DNA from: Rhodoferax sp. GW822-FHT02A01
GTDB lineage: Bacteria > Pseudomonadota > Gammaproteobacteria > Burkholderiales > Burkholderiaceae_C
DNA: 64,000 bases
Assembly: GCF_038784515.1 (NCBI RefSeq)
Contig: NZ_CP152376.1
Coordinates: 2,790,001-2,854,000, forward strand
Direction: 5' to 3'
The notes beneath the pieces were generated by a model. The model was given only the letters and a program-made list of their open reading frames with translations. It was not told the DNA's origin and ran no database searches. A program made the position numbers and the translations under genes. Positions within the stretch are counted from its first letter, which is position 1. Each line of letters begins with the position of its first letter. Shown in pieces: positions 45,525-53,763 of the stretch.

Positions 45525-45671
45525 GTGGTTCTCCCCACAGTGCCTGCCTTGGGCAATTTTCCTACCCTGTTCCGCCAGTATCCGACGGAACGCAGCCGTT
45601 GCCGAGCATTTTTTTGAAGCGACAAAGGTGGCCTGGGGTTAGCCCCGGCGTATTGCGCTAGGGGAACTGGC

Positions 45672-47273
45672 TCACGTGCGATCAACCTCCGCCAGGGGCA
45701 GTCGTGCAAGGCCTGCGCCCGCGTCACCCAAGTTGAACACGGCGATGGTCCGGCTGAGGCGCTGCGCTTCGTCGCTCAGGCCTTTGGCTGCCGCGGCGCT
45801 TTCCTCCACCAAAGCAGAGTTCTGGTGGGTAAGGTGGTCCAGTTCGGATATGGCGGTGCCCACCTGGGCGATGCCTTCGCTCTGTGCAGAGTCCGCTGTG
45901 CTGATCTGGCCGATGATGGTGGACACTTGCTGCACCGACGCATTGATTTCCAGCATGGTTTGTCCGGCATGGGATACCAGACCCGAGCCCTTTTTCACAT
46001 GGGCTTCGCTCGCCAGAATCAGCGACCGTATCTCCTTGGCTGCATCGGCCGAACGGCCGGCGAGGCTGCGCACCTCGCTGGCCACGACGGCAAAGCCGCG
46101 GCCTTGCTCACCCGCACGGGCTGCTTCCACTGCGGCATTGAGCGCCAGGATGTTGGTCTGGAAGGCAATGCCGTCGATGACGCCGATGATGTCGGCTATG
46201 CGTCGGGATGATGCATCGATGAGCTGCATGGTTTCAATCACTTGGTCCATCACTTCACCACCACGGCCAGCAACCTGTGCCGCGGACACTGCCAGCTGGT
46301 TCGCTTCGACAGCGGACCTGGCACTGTGCTGAACGGTCTGTGTCAGAGTGCCCATGTGGGATGCGACCTTTTCCAGATTGGCAGTTGCATGTTCGGTGCG
46401 GTGGCTCAGGTCCTGGTTGCCGGAGGCGATCTCGGAGCTGGCACTTTGCACGCTCTGGGCCACGTTGGCCACCTGGGCAATGGAGTGGTGCAGTGCAGTC
46501 TGCATCTTGCTGACCGCTTGCATCAAGTCTGCCATTTCGTCCGAACCTTCCAGAACCAGGTTGGCGGACAAGTCGCCGTGGGCGATTCCTTCTGCGGCCT
46601 GCTGTACCTTTTGCACGGGTCGCACGATGGAGCGGGTGATGCGGATGGCTAACAGTGCGCCAAAGGCCAGCAACGCAACCAAGATACCCACTACCAGCTG
46701 GGTCGAATGCCGGAAGGTGGATTGCGAAGCCTCGAAGCTGGTGGCCGAGGCCGCTTCATTGAGTGCGACCAATTTGGTCAGTGCGGCGCTGGCTGCTGCA
46801 TAGGCTTTTTGTGAATCGCCGATCAGAAATGTTCGGGACAGGGGCAGCTCGGTCATCCCTCTCTTGGACAGTTCAATCAGTTTCGGTTGCGTCTCTTCGT
46901 AAGCCTTGAGTGCGCGTCTGAAGTCTTCGAATGCAGCCCGCTCGTCGGCAGGCAGCTCGCGCTTGTCATAGCTGTTGAAGTAACCGGAGAAACGCTGTTG
47001 GGCAGCACCAATGACCTTGTCCAGATCATCTTTCTCATCCGCGTCGAAGGTCAGAACGTGGCGGTTTTCCAGCAGCCGGATTTCGCTGATGGATTCCTGC
47101 AATCGCCCGGCCAGTGCAACGCTGGGCAGGTTGCTGGCCGCAATGAGCTTGGTGGCTTGATTGACCTGCATGAGTTCAAACAGTGCCAGCAACCCCATGG
47201 AAAGGGACAGCAGGAGAACCAGCCCGAACCCGAAGATCAGGCGAGAACCAATTCTGAATCGGTTGAGTTGCAT
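45672..47273 (-). CDS. Methyl-accepting chemotaxis protein
   Basis: 533 residues. Transmembrane helix 1 (about 10-30), periplasmic four-helix sensor domain (~150 residues), transmembrane helix 2 (about 190-210), HAMP, and signalling tip [20 protein letters not shown]. It ends without a CheR-docking pentapeptide. The start ATG follows GGGAG. It lies 33 bp downstream of the beta-propeller protein gene on the same strand, so the two could share a transcript and possibly a signal. Confidence 0.92.
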   Translation of the reverse strand: MQLNRFRIGSRLIFGFGLVLLLSLSMGLLALFELMQVNQATKLIAASNLPSVALAGRLQESISEIRLLENRHVLTFDADEKDDLDKVIGAAQQRFSGYFNSYDKRELPADERAAFEDFRRALKAYEETQPKLIELSKRGMTELPLSRTFLIGDSQKAYAAASAALTKLVALNEAASATSFEASQSTFRHSTQLVVGILVALLAFGALLAIRITRSIVRPVQKVQQAAEGIAHGDLSANLVLEGSDEMADLMQAVSKMQTALHHSIAQVANVAQSVQSASSEIASGNQDLSHRTEHATANLEKVASHMGTLTQTVQHSARSAVEANQLAVSAAQVAGRGGEVMDQVIETMQLIDASSRRIADIIGVIDGIAFQTNILALNAAVEAARAGEQGRGFAVVASEVRSLAGRSADAAKEIRSLILASEAHVKKGSGLVSHAGQTMLEINASVQQVSTIIGQISTADSAQSEGIAQVGTAISELDHLTHQNSALVEESAAAAKGLSDEAQRLSRTIAVFNLGDAGAGLARLPLAEVDRT

Positions 47274-47306
47274 GGCTGTGCTCCCAGGCTGTCCCGTTGC
47301 AGGCGA

Positions 47307-48383
47307 CTACTTCGAGTAGGTCAGAACAAAGAACTTGTCCGCAAAGAATGTATTGGCGTAGTACGGTGAAACGCTGGTCGTTATCTTCTTGGCGTAGTCC
47401 GCGCTGCCCTCTGCCGTGACGGCATAGATCTTCTTTGTCTTGGGGTGCATGGCCATGGTACGCACGCCGGCTTGGGTGCCCAGCGCCTCGACCGGTTTGT
47501 AGGTGTCGGCATCCACCTGCTCGAACACGTTGAGAACGGCATTCACGCCGTTGGCCAGGAATATCCGCCTGAGATCCGGATCGTAGACCACGTCATCGTT
47601 GCCACCGCCTATCTCTGCGGTGTAGATCACAGCTCCTGTCTGGCCATTGAGAACCTGGAAGCTGGGTTTGACCGTGGCGCTGCCGCGGCAGCCAACAAAA
47701 ATGCGATCCCTGGCGGAATCAATGGCCAAGCCATTGGTCTGGGCGCAACCGGGCGTTGGCCACTTGGCCGTCACCTTCAGTTCCTTGGTATCCAAGCGAT
47801 ATACCGCGTTCTCGTCTCGTGAGGCGAGGTAGAAATTGCCTTTGCCATCCGCTTCCGCATGTTCCGGTTTCTTGGCGCTTACCTTGATGGTGCCGACCTT
47901 TTGCAGGGAAGGGATCTGAAGGACGATCAGTTCCGTTCCGTCCGCGCCGGCGGCCATATTCACCACAACCCGTTGGGTGGCGGGGTCGTAGTGTGCAGAG
48001 TCGAGTTCCTCGCCCAGTTTCAAGTCTGCCTGTGCTTCCAGTGTGGAGAGCTTGAATGGGGTCAGTGTGCCGTTTTCGTTGTACGACAAACCCAGATCAA
48101 AGGCCGGGATCAGCAGCGCCCCATTGGCGCTGTCGCTGGCGGTATTGCCAATGACCTTGATGACCTTGCCCGAAGCGATGTCAAACACCTGCAGTCCATT
48201 GCCCCGTCGGCCAATGAACAGATGGTTGTTTGCTGCATCCAGGGATACATAGTCCCAGGCGGAGTTCTTGCCTGGAATGGCGGTCGCGCTTTCCAGCTTC
48301 CATCCGTCAAAGGCAAATGCGCTTGCGGACAATGCGGTGGCGCTGGCAAGAAGAATGTGGGCAGCGAGCCTACGCAGTTGCAT
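47307..48383 (-). CDS. Exported YncE-like beta-propeller protein
   Basis: 358 residues. Signal peptide (1-23, ending SAFA), then repeated blades of a YVTN/quinoprotein-dehydrogenase-like propeller (DYVSLDAANNHLFIGRRGNG, GLAIDSARDRIFVGCRGSA, DPDLRRIFLANGVNA, TMAMHPKTKKIYAVT). No PQQ ligands or catalytic residues are evident. A binding or scaffold role in the periplasm is possible. ATG 48383 follows GAGGGAGACAAC. Confidence 0.85.
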   Translation of the reverse strand: MQLRRLAAHILLASATALSASAFAFDGWKLESATAIPGKNSAWDYVSLDAANNHLFIGRRGNGLQVFDIASGKVIKVIGNTASDSANGALLIPAFDLGLSYNENGTLTPFKLSTLEAQADLKLGEELDSAHYDPATQRVVVNMAAGADGTELIVLQIPSLQKVGTIKVSAKKPEHAEADGKGNFYLASRDENAVYRLDTKELKVTAKWPTPGCAQTNGLAIDSARDRIFVGCRGSATVKPSFQVLNGQTGAVIYTAEIGGGNDDVVYDPDLRRIFLANGVNAVLNVFEQVDADTYKPVEALGTQAGVRTMAMHPKTKKIYAVTAEGSADYAKKITTSVSPYYANTFFADKFFVLTYSK

Positions 48384-48558
48384 GTTGTCTCCCTCGTTGG
48401 AATGTTGTTGCGGGGAGCGCAATCAAATCACACGGGGGCGACGCTTCACAGTAGTACTTTCCACATACTTGCATGCGGGGTGGCCTGTCCTGATGCCGGG
48501 ATCAGGAGGTGAAATCAATCGAGAGTGGCGCAATTGCTGCGCCACTTCCGGCAAATCT

Positions 48559-48819
48559 TTACGAGAGGTGCTTGCCGGCGAGACCTGTCAGTTCGAACAT
48601 CGTTACTTCGGGTTTGCCAAGTACGGCCTTGAGCTTTGCATCACACAGGATGTTGCGCTTATTGGCGGGGTTCTGCAGGTTATGTGCCTTGATGTATTCC
48701 CACAGCTTCTTGATCACTTCGGTGCGGGGTAGCGGAGCGGGGCCCACAATCGCTGCCAGCTCGGCGCTGGGCTTGAGGGCTTTCATGAAAGCAGATTCTT
48801 TCTTGGGGGCTGTTGTCAT
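48559..48819 (-). CDS. SWIB/MDM2-domain protein
   Basis: 86 residues, consisting almost wholly of a SWIB domain (LAAIVGPAPLPRTEVIKKLWEYIKAHNLQNPANKRNILCDAKLKAVLG). Such stand-alone SWIB proteins occur in chlamydiae and some Proteobacteria; in chlamydiae they affect DNA topology, but the role here is unknown. ATG 48819 follows AAAGGAACC. The gene ends in a conserved FELTGLAGKHL. Confidence 0.88.
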   Translation of the reverse strand: MTTAPKKESAFMKALKPSAELAAIVGPAPLPRTEVIKKLWEYIKAHNLQNPANKRNILCDAKLKAVLGKPEVTMFELTGLAGKHLS

Positions 48820-48903
48820 TGGATTGGTTCCTTTGGATGGGGAGGGCGAAGTGTATCGCCTGATGCACAGGCGGCCCTGCGACCCCCATCCAGCCCGCAA
48901 TGC

Positions 48904-50055
48904 TCAGTTGCTGGTATTGACGGCCTTGGCCTGCAATACCGTACGGCGCCGTACGCTCCAGGCCAATGCACCCATGGCCAATCCCAGGAGCATGACCGTG
49001 CCGGGTTCCGGTACATCGGTTACGGGTTGTGCAGCGCCGGCCAGCATGAAGATGTCGCCAAAACCGCCGCTGTCACAAGGGCCGATCGAACCGCCATTGG
49101 CCAACGCGGGACCGGAGCCCCTCACGCCGTTGTTGAAGCAACCCATCCACACTTGGATGGACATCGTGTCATAGCCATTGCTCAGCGCACTCTGCAGGTC
49201 CATGCCTGGGAAATAGTTGATGAACTCGACTGCGTTGCTTGCCCGGTTGGTATTGACCAGTTGTCCCCCTTGTGGGCAGGTCGATCCATCCGGAGATGGG
49301 TAGGAAATGGTACTGCTGACTACGCAGATGCTGCCGACGGTAACCGCGAAGTCACCAGCACCTGGTGTGTTCATCGTGGTGGCGCTGAATGTCTTGGTTG
49401 TGTGATACGCCGTCGGGTCCTTGAAGATCGTTGCGGCGCCGCCGGATGTATCCAGTGCCTGGGTTTCAAAGCTGATATCGGCCTTCACGCCTTGTGTGTC
49501 GCGCAAGGTGACCATGGTCCAGATAGGCAGGGAAGCCGTGCTGTTTTGCGGGTTGTTGAAGTCAAACGCAAACATCAACTGGTGGTACAGATTGTCGAAT
49601 GTCAGTTTGTTGATCAGATCGCCAATGCCGATATCCCAGCTGTGGGCCGTGTCGTTGGCCAAGGCGCCGTTATTGGTCGGATCGTTGTTGTCGCCAGTGC
49701 GAAAGTACTTGACCGTGCCACCATTGTTTGTCGTAAAGCCGTTCTCGGTGGGGCCGGCGAAGTCGCCGTTGTTCAGGATGTTGCCGCCGTTGGATGCCAC
49801 GACAAGCGTTCCCTGGAGCGCGCCTTGAGAGGCGGCAAACCCGTAAGAGCCCGTGAATCCAGGCGTGTTCTGGGAAGCAAGGTAGTCCATGACCGCAGTG
49901 GAGCAGGAAACCACATTGCCAAACGTGGCGCAAGCCGAGTTCGGGGTCGGATAGGTAGCGGAGTAAGCGGGAAGGCTAACCAGATCAGCGTGACTGGATA
50001 CGGCCGTCATCAGCATGGCGGCTGACATGGCAAGGTTTTTGAACGTGGTTTTCAT
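48904..50055 (-). CDS. PEP-CTERM sorted exopolymer/surface protein
   Basis: 383 residues: Sec signal (1-23, ending SSHA), a Thr/Asn/Gly-rich extracellular region, and a C-terminal PEP-CTERM sorting signal (VPEPGTVMLLGLAMGALAWS followed by VRRR) for exosortase/archaeosortase-type processing. The tail after the Arg cluster (TVLQAKAVNTSN) is longer than usual. No exosortase gene is in the window. ATG 50055 follows AAAGGGGAAAGCACC. A perfect -24/-12 promoter lies 39-54 bases upstream. Confidence 0.9.
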   Translation of the reverse strand: MKTTFKNLAMSAAMLMTAVSSHADLVSLPAYSATYPTPNSACATFGNVVSCSTAVMDYLASQNTPGFTGSYGFAASQGALQGTLVVASNGGNILNNGDFAGPTENGFTTNNGGTVKYFRTGDNNDPTNNGALANDTAHSWDIGIGDLINKLTFDNLYHQLMFAFDFNNPQNSTASLPIWTMVTLRDTQGVKADISFETQALDTSGGAATIFKDPTAYHTTKTFSATTMNTPGAGDFAVTVGSICVVSSTISYPSPDGSTCPQGGQLVNTNRASNAVEFINYFPGMDLQSALSNGYDTMSIQVWMGCFNNGVRGSGPALANGGSIGPCDSGGFGDIFMLAGAAQPVTDVPEPGTVMLLGLAMGALAWSVRRRTVLQAKAVNTSN

Positions 50056-50093
50056 GGTGCTTTCCCCTTTATTAAATGTAATACTTTCACATT

Positions 50094-50109
50094 TGCAAGA
50101 AAGGTGCCA
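50094..50109 (-). promoter_or_regulatory. Perfect sigma-54 promoter for the PEP-CTERM gene
   Basis: On the minus strand the sequence is TGGCAC-CTTTC-TTGCA, a full match to the -24/-12 consensus with correct spacing. It lies 39 bases before the ATG at 50055. PEP-CTERM genes in some betaproteobacteria are controlled by RpoN with PrsK/PrsR, which fits; those regulators are not in the window. Confidence 0.85.
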
Positions 50110-50597
50110 GGTATTTCTCTTCAATGAATTCAATAGGTTACGAGCGTATACGGCAAATTTGATAAAAAATTGTAAGAAGTTTCGACACGAAGAGACCAGA
50201 GTCTCCAGAAATCGACCCAGGGCCCGTTAACGCTGACTCTGATACGCGCTTGCAGCTGTTCAATTTCAAGTTTCGAAGTTGATGCAGAGCAGTCACTGCC
50301 TAAACGAGCCGGGCTAGCGGTCTGGCAACGTTGAGATCACAAGCAAAGGTGCAGTACTAGCCGCGAAACGGTCGACGGTAGATGGCGATTGCCGTTCGTC
50401 GCCTCCTGGATGCCGTTGGTCTGGCTGAGTTCCAGGTCAAACGCAAATCTATAAAGTAGTCTACGAATGGGAAATATTCCCATTCATGTGTCACAATCTG
50501 CTGGGCATGTCCCTTCATGTCAGCGCCACGTATGAGTTGGACGGTTGCGTGTGATCGAGACTATGAATTTGAAAGCTTTATGAGGTGAGGTTCCGTG
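50110..50597. other. Gene-poor A+T-rich intergenic region between the PEP-CTERM gene and pilE
   Basis: No convincing coding region. It holds the enhancer-distance region upstream of the sigma-54 promoter and the unknown promoter of the pil operon. The clearest structure is a 21-bp dyad, GAATGGGAA-ATA-TTCCCATTC (50465-50485), about 113 bases before pilE, which may be an operator. Confidence 0.5.
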
Positions 50598-50999
50598 ATG
50601 AAGCAAAGTAAATCGCGAGGTTTTACGCTCATTGAGCTAATGGTCACAGTTGCAATACTCGGAATATTGGCTTCTGTCGCATATCCGGCATACACATCCT
50701 ATTTGCGAAAAGGCAATAGAGCTAACGCGGAGGCGTACATGATGGATTTGGCGCTGCGGGAGCAACAGTACTTTACGGACAGTAAATCATACGCATATAC
50801 CGTTACAGCTTTAAACGATCCAGTGCCCAGCAATTTAGTTCGGTATTACAGCTTTGCAATTACCACAAACCCAAATCAACCATCTGGTTCCACAGTTCCG
50901 ACATTTGTAATAACTGCAACAGCCATAGGCTCGCAGAGCTCTGACGGCCCATTAACGTTAGACAACACAGGTAATAAGACACCAACAGGCTACTGGTAA
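50598..50999 (+). CDS. pilE: Type IV minor pilin, PilE-like
   Basis: 133 residues. Type III signal peptide MKQSKSRG cleaved before FTLIELMVTVAILG, with Glu at +5, then the hydrophobic helix and a small C-terminal domain. The pattern of PilE-type minor pilins (YPAYTSYLRKGNRANAEAYMMDLALREQQYF) is clear. First gene of a six-gene cluster; minor pilins form the pilus-tip complex that primes assembly. ATG 50598 (a GTG lies immediately before it). Codon use is visibly more A+T-rich than in flanking genes. Confidence 0.88.
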   Translation: MKQSKSRGFTLIELMVTVAILGILASVAYPAYTSYLRKGNRANAEAYMMDLALREQQYFTDSKSYAYTVTALNDPVPSNLVRYYSFAITTNPNQPSGSTVPTFVITATAIGSQSSDGPLTLDNTGNKTPTGYW

Positions 51000-51006
51000 C
51001 TGTGTC

Positions 51007-51465
51007 ATGAAAAAGCGCAGAAACATTGGATTCACACTAATCGAAACCATGGTGGTAGTGGGGATTGTTGCCATCCTGGCAACACTTGCCGCGCCAAGCT
51101 TTCAGCAGTTCATAGCAACTCAGAAGGTAAAGACTGCGGCTCAGTCCTTTACATCCGCTTTAATTCTCGCTAGATCAGAGGCGCTCAAAAGAAACGCAAC
51201 GATTACGTTGCAGCCAGTATCTGCCAATCAGTGGAGTTCTGGTTGGCAGATAGCAAATTTGGCCGACACAGTAAATCCACCGATTGCAAATTTTGCGGCT
51301 TCCTCGACATTGATATTTAGTGGGCCGTCGAGCGTTACGTATCTTTCAAGTGGAAGAGCGAGTAGCACTTATACATTCACCATATCGATGGCTGGCACAA
51401 ACACCAACTATTCCATTTGCGTCAATTTGATGGGCATGCCATACGCAAATACTTCCGGTTGCTAA
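51007..51465 (+). CDS. fimT: Minor pseudopilin, GspH/FimT family
   Basis: 152 residues. Leader MKKRRNIG, cleavage before FTLIETMVVVGIVAILATLAAPSF, then the GspH/FimT beta domain (SFTSALILARSEALKRNATITL). Starts 7 bp after pilE. FimT/FimU proteins belong to the pilus-tip complex, and some FimT proteins bind DNA for natural transformation; whether this one does cannot be told. Cysteines SICVNL and SGC near the C-terminus probably form the conserved disulfide. Confidence 0.87.
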   Translation: MKKRRNIGFTLIETMVVVGIVAILATLAAPSFQQFIATQKVKTAAQSFTSALILARSEALKRNATITLQPVSANQWSSGWQIANLADTVNPPIANFAASSTLIFSGPSSVTYLSSGRASSTYTFTISMAGTNTNYSICVNLMGMPYANTSGC

Positions 51466-51467
51466 AA

Positions 51468-52079
51468 ATGCAAAAGAATTCAATAGATATACGCCACTTC
51501 ACAAACGAAAATGGATTTTCTTTGATAGAAGTGCTTGTTACGATTCTCATACTGGCATTCGGTATATTGGGCATGGCGGGTATGCAATTGAAGGCTCAGA
51601 CACAAGAGTCAGAGTCCTATCAACGTGCGCAGGCCTTGGTGCTTTTGCAGGATATGACGGCGAGAATCAATTCAAATCGCGCTAATGCAGGGAGTTATGT
51701 TTCCAACACCGTATATGGCACAGGTAATTCGACAGCGTGTTCGTCCAGTACCATGACGGCGGCCCAGAAAGACCTGTGCGACTGGAATAATGAGCTGCTT
51801 GGTGCCTCAGAGCAAAGTTCAAGTACGGTTGCGAATTACTGTACCAATACATCCGCCGCCAACTGCATAGGGGCAATGGTCGGAGCGCGCGGTTGCATCG
51901 AACAGGTCAGCGCTGGCACTGTCAGTACGCCAGCACAATATCGTGTTTCGGTCGCCTGGCAAGGACTGACGGCAACATTTGCGCCGCCGACATTAACGTG
52001 TGGGATAAATCAATATGGAGCAGAGGCGCAGCGCCGCGTTATTGACAGTCTCGTAACAATAGCCTGTCTGACATGCTAA
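51468..52079 (+). CDS. pilV: Type IV minor pilin PilV
   Basis: 203 residues. Leader of 16 residues ending ENG, cleavage before FSLIEVLVTILILAFGILGMAGMQ, a typical PilV N-terminus. The rest is a Ser/Thr/Ala-rich globular domain with several cysteines. ATG 51468 is 2 bp after the fimT stop, implying coupling. The stop overlaps the pilW start by 7 bases. Part of the tip complex with PilW, PilX and PilY1. Confidence 0.88.
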   Translation: MQKNSIDIRHFTNENGFSLIEVLVTILILAFGILGMAGMQLKAQTQESESYQRAQALVLLQDMTARINSNRANAGSYVSNTVYGTGNSTACSSSTMTAAQKDLCDWNNELLGASEQSSSTVANYCTNTSAANCIGAMVGARGCIEQVSAGTVSTPAQYRVSVAWQGLTATFAPPTLTCGINQYGAEAQRRVIDSLVTIACLTC

Positions 52080-53137
52080 GCACAAGAGCACGTTCATGTT
52101 ACCAAAGTGGCTTCACTTTGGTCGAGTTCATGATTGCCATAACCATTGGTCTACTGGTTGTCGCGACTATGAGTATGCTCATTGCACGTTCAAGCGCAAC
52201 GCGGCAAGAAAGCCAGAAGACCAGTCAACAAATTGAGAATGGGCGCTATGCGACACAAGTCCTTGCAGACGATTTGCGCATGGCTGGGTATTACGGAGAG
52301 TTCAATCCTCCATCCAGTTTGACACCGGCGTCAATTCCAGACCCATCGTTGACTACTGTCGCCGATTTAACTTCAGCCTTGCCTCTGGCAGTACAGGGAT
52401 ACCACAACGGCGCTTCACTGCCGGCCGGATTGTCGTCAATCCTGACGGATATTAGAACCAGTCCCCCCACCGACGTACTGGTAGTCCGACGAGCAAGCTC
52501 TTGTATAGCCGGCGCTCCAGGCTGTGCATGTATGCCGGGCTTGGCGGGTTGTCCCGCGGCGGCACAACAAAGCCACTACTATTTTCAGACACCACTCTGT
52601 GCCAATCAGTTGAGCAATCTCACAGCGAGTCAATTTATTATCAGTTCCAATCCGGCTGTATTCAGCACCAACAATGGAATTGCAGGAAGCACACCCTCCT
52701 ATTTTGCTGCCAAGGACTGTGTAACTATGGCCAGCGTACGTTCTTACAGAACAAATATTTACTATGTCAGCAATAATCATAAGGCTGGCGACGGTATACC
52801 TACGCTGAATGTTGCTGAGCTGACGACATCGGGATTTACCGTTACGCCTCTGGTAGAAGGGATTGATTCCCTGCAATTTGAATATGGACAGGATACGGAT
52901 GGAAACGGATCGCCGGATCAATTTTCATCCACATTACCTGACGCACCGAGTTGGAAAAGCGTTACTGCTGTGAGGATACACGTACTGGCCCGCAATACGC
53001 TATCGACAACTGACTTCACCGACAGCAGGTACTACAACCTTGGAGCCACCAGCATTGGCCCGTTCAACGACAACTTCAAACGTCACGTCTACAACACATT
53101 TGTCCGATTGACCAATGTGGCACAGAGGTTCGAATGA
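52073..53137 (+). CDS. pilW: Type IV minor pilin PilW
   Basis: 354 residues. Leader MLSTRARSCYQSG before FTLVEFMIAITIGLLVVATM, then a large domain with the family's QQIENGRYATQVLADDLRMAGYYGEF signature. Several cysteines (CIAGAPGCACMPGLAGC) form a compact cluster near residue 145. It overlaps pilV (7 bp) and pilX (ATGA), a tight operon. Confidence 0.9.
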   Translation: MLSTRARSCYQSGFTLVEFMIAITIGLLVVATMSMLIARSSATRQESQKTSQQIENGRYATQVLADDLRMAGYYGEFNPPSSLTPASIPDPSLTTVADLTSALPLAVQGYHNGASLPAGLSSILTDIRTSPPTDVLVVRRASSCIAGAPGCACMPGLAGCPAAAQQSHYYFQTPLCANQLSNLTASQFIISSNPAVFSTNNGIAGSTPSYFAAKDCVTMASVRSYRTNIYYVSNNHKAGDGIPTLNVAELTTSGFTVTPLVEGIDSLQFEYGQDTDGNGSPDQFSSTLPDAPSWKSVTAVRIHVLARNTLSTTDFTDSRYYNLGATSIGPFNDNFKRHVYNTFVRLTNVAQRFE

Positions 53138-53730
53138 AAGAGCATTCCGCATCCCCACAAAAACAGACTGGCATCACACTCGTTGTCGGCCTGATCATGT
53201 TGATAATCATGTCCCTGTTGGCTATTGCGGTCTATCACATGAGTAGTAGTCAAACGCTTGTGGTATCCAATGCTCAGCATACCAACGAGGCAAAAGACGC
53301 AGCACAGGCAGCGATAGAAACTGTCATTAATTCCGGCGCATTTGCAGCATCCACTTCCACTGCTCCAACAGTCGTCAACGTAGATATGACTGGTAGTGGC
53401 AATTCGCCAATAAAGGTGACTGTGGCAAAACCAATCTGTTTGGAAACAGTGCCCATTCCAGCTGCAACTGTAAATGCGGCCTATTTAAGTGATATCAAAG
53501 CCAACAATACCGTCGATTCAGCCTGGGCGGGCTGTCTTCAGAATCCACCCGGGAGCGGATCAAGTGGTGTTTCTGGAGTCAACGTGGGGCTCTCTACATG
53601 TGACAACTCCATATGGGATGTTACAGCTGAGGCACAGGATGCTGCCACTGGTACCGATGTGACTATTTCCCAAGGTGTTGGGGTACTTATTTCGCAGGAT
53701 CAGAGTTCAACAAGCTGCCCAACACCGTAA
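53134..53730 (+). CDS. pilX: Type IV pilus assembly protein PilX
   Basis: 198 residues. PilX-type N-terminus QKQTGITLVVGLIMLIIMSL lacks the canonical prepilin Glu, as is common for PilX. The following helix carries HMSSSQTLVVSNAQHTNEAKDAAQAAIE, then a Thr/Ser/Ala-rich domain with a few cysteines. Start overlaps the pilW stop as ATGA. It would cap the pilus tip with PilY1. Confidence 0.85.
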   Translation: MKEHSASPQKQTGITLVVGLIMLIIMSLLAIAVYHMSSSQTLVVSNAQHTNEAKDAAQAAIETVINSGAFAASTSTAPTVVNVDMTGSGNSPIKVTVAKPICLETVPIPAATVNAAYLSDIKANNTVDSAWAGCLQNPPGSGSSGVSGVNVGLSTCDNSIWDVTAEAQDAATGTDVTISQGVGVLISQDQSSTSCPTP

Positions 53731-53763
53731 TGTTTGGGTGACAGCATTTGAAGGAGAATAAAA

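Noticed and set aside
45525..45671. Possible c-di-GMP riboswitch before the transglutaminase gene (hairpin and AAAAAAA stretch)
   Set aside because: The conserved GEMM core sequences are missing; only a simple GTTCCG dyad and a weak GGGG stem are present.
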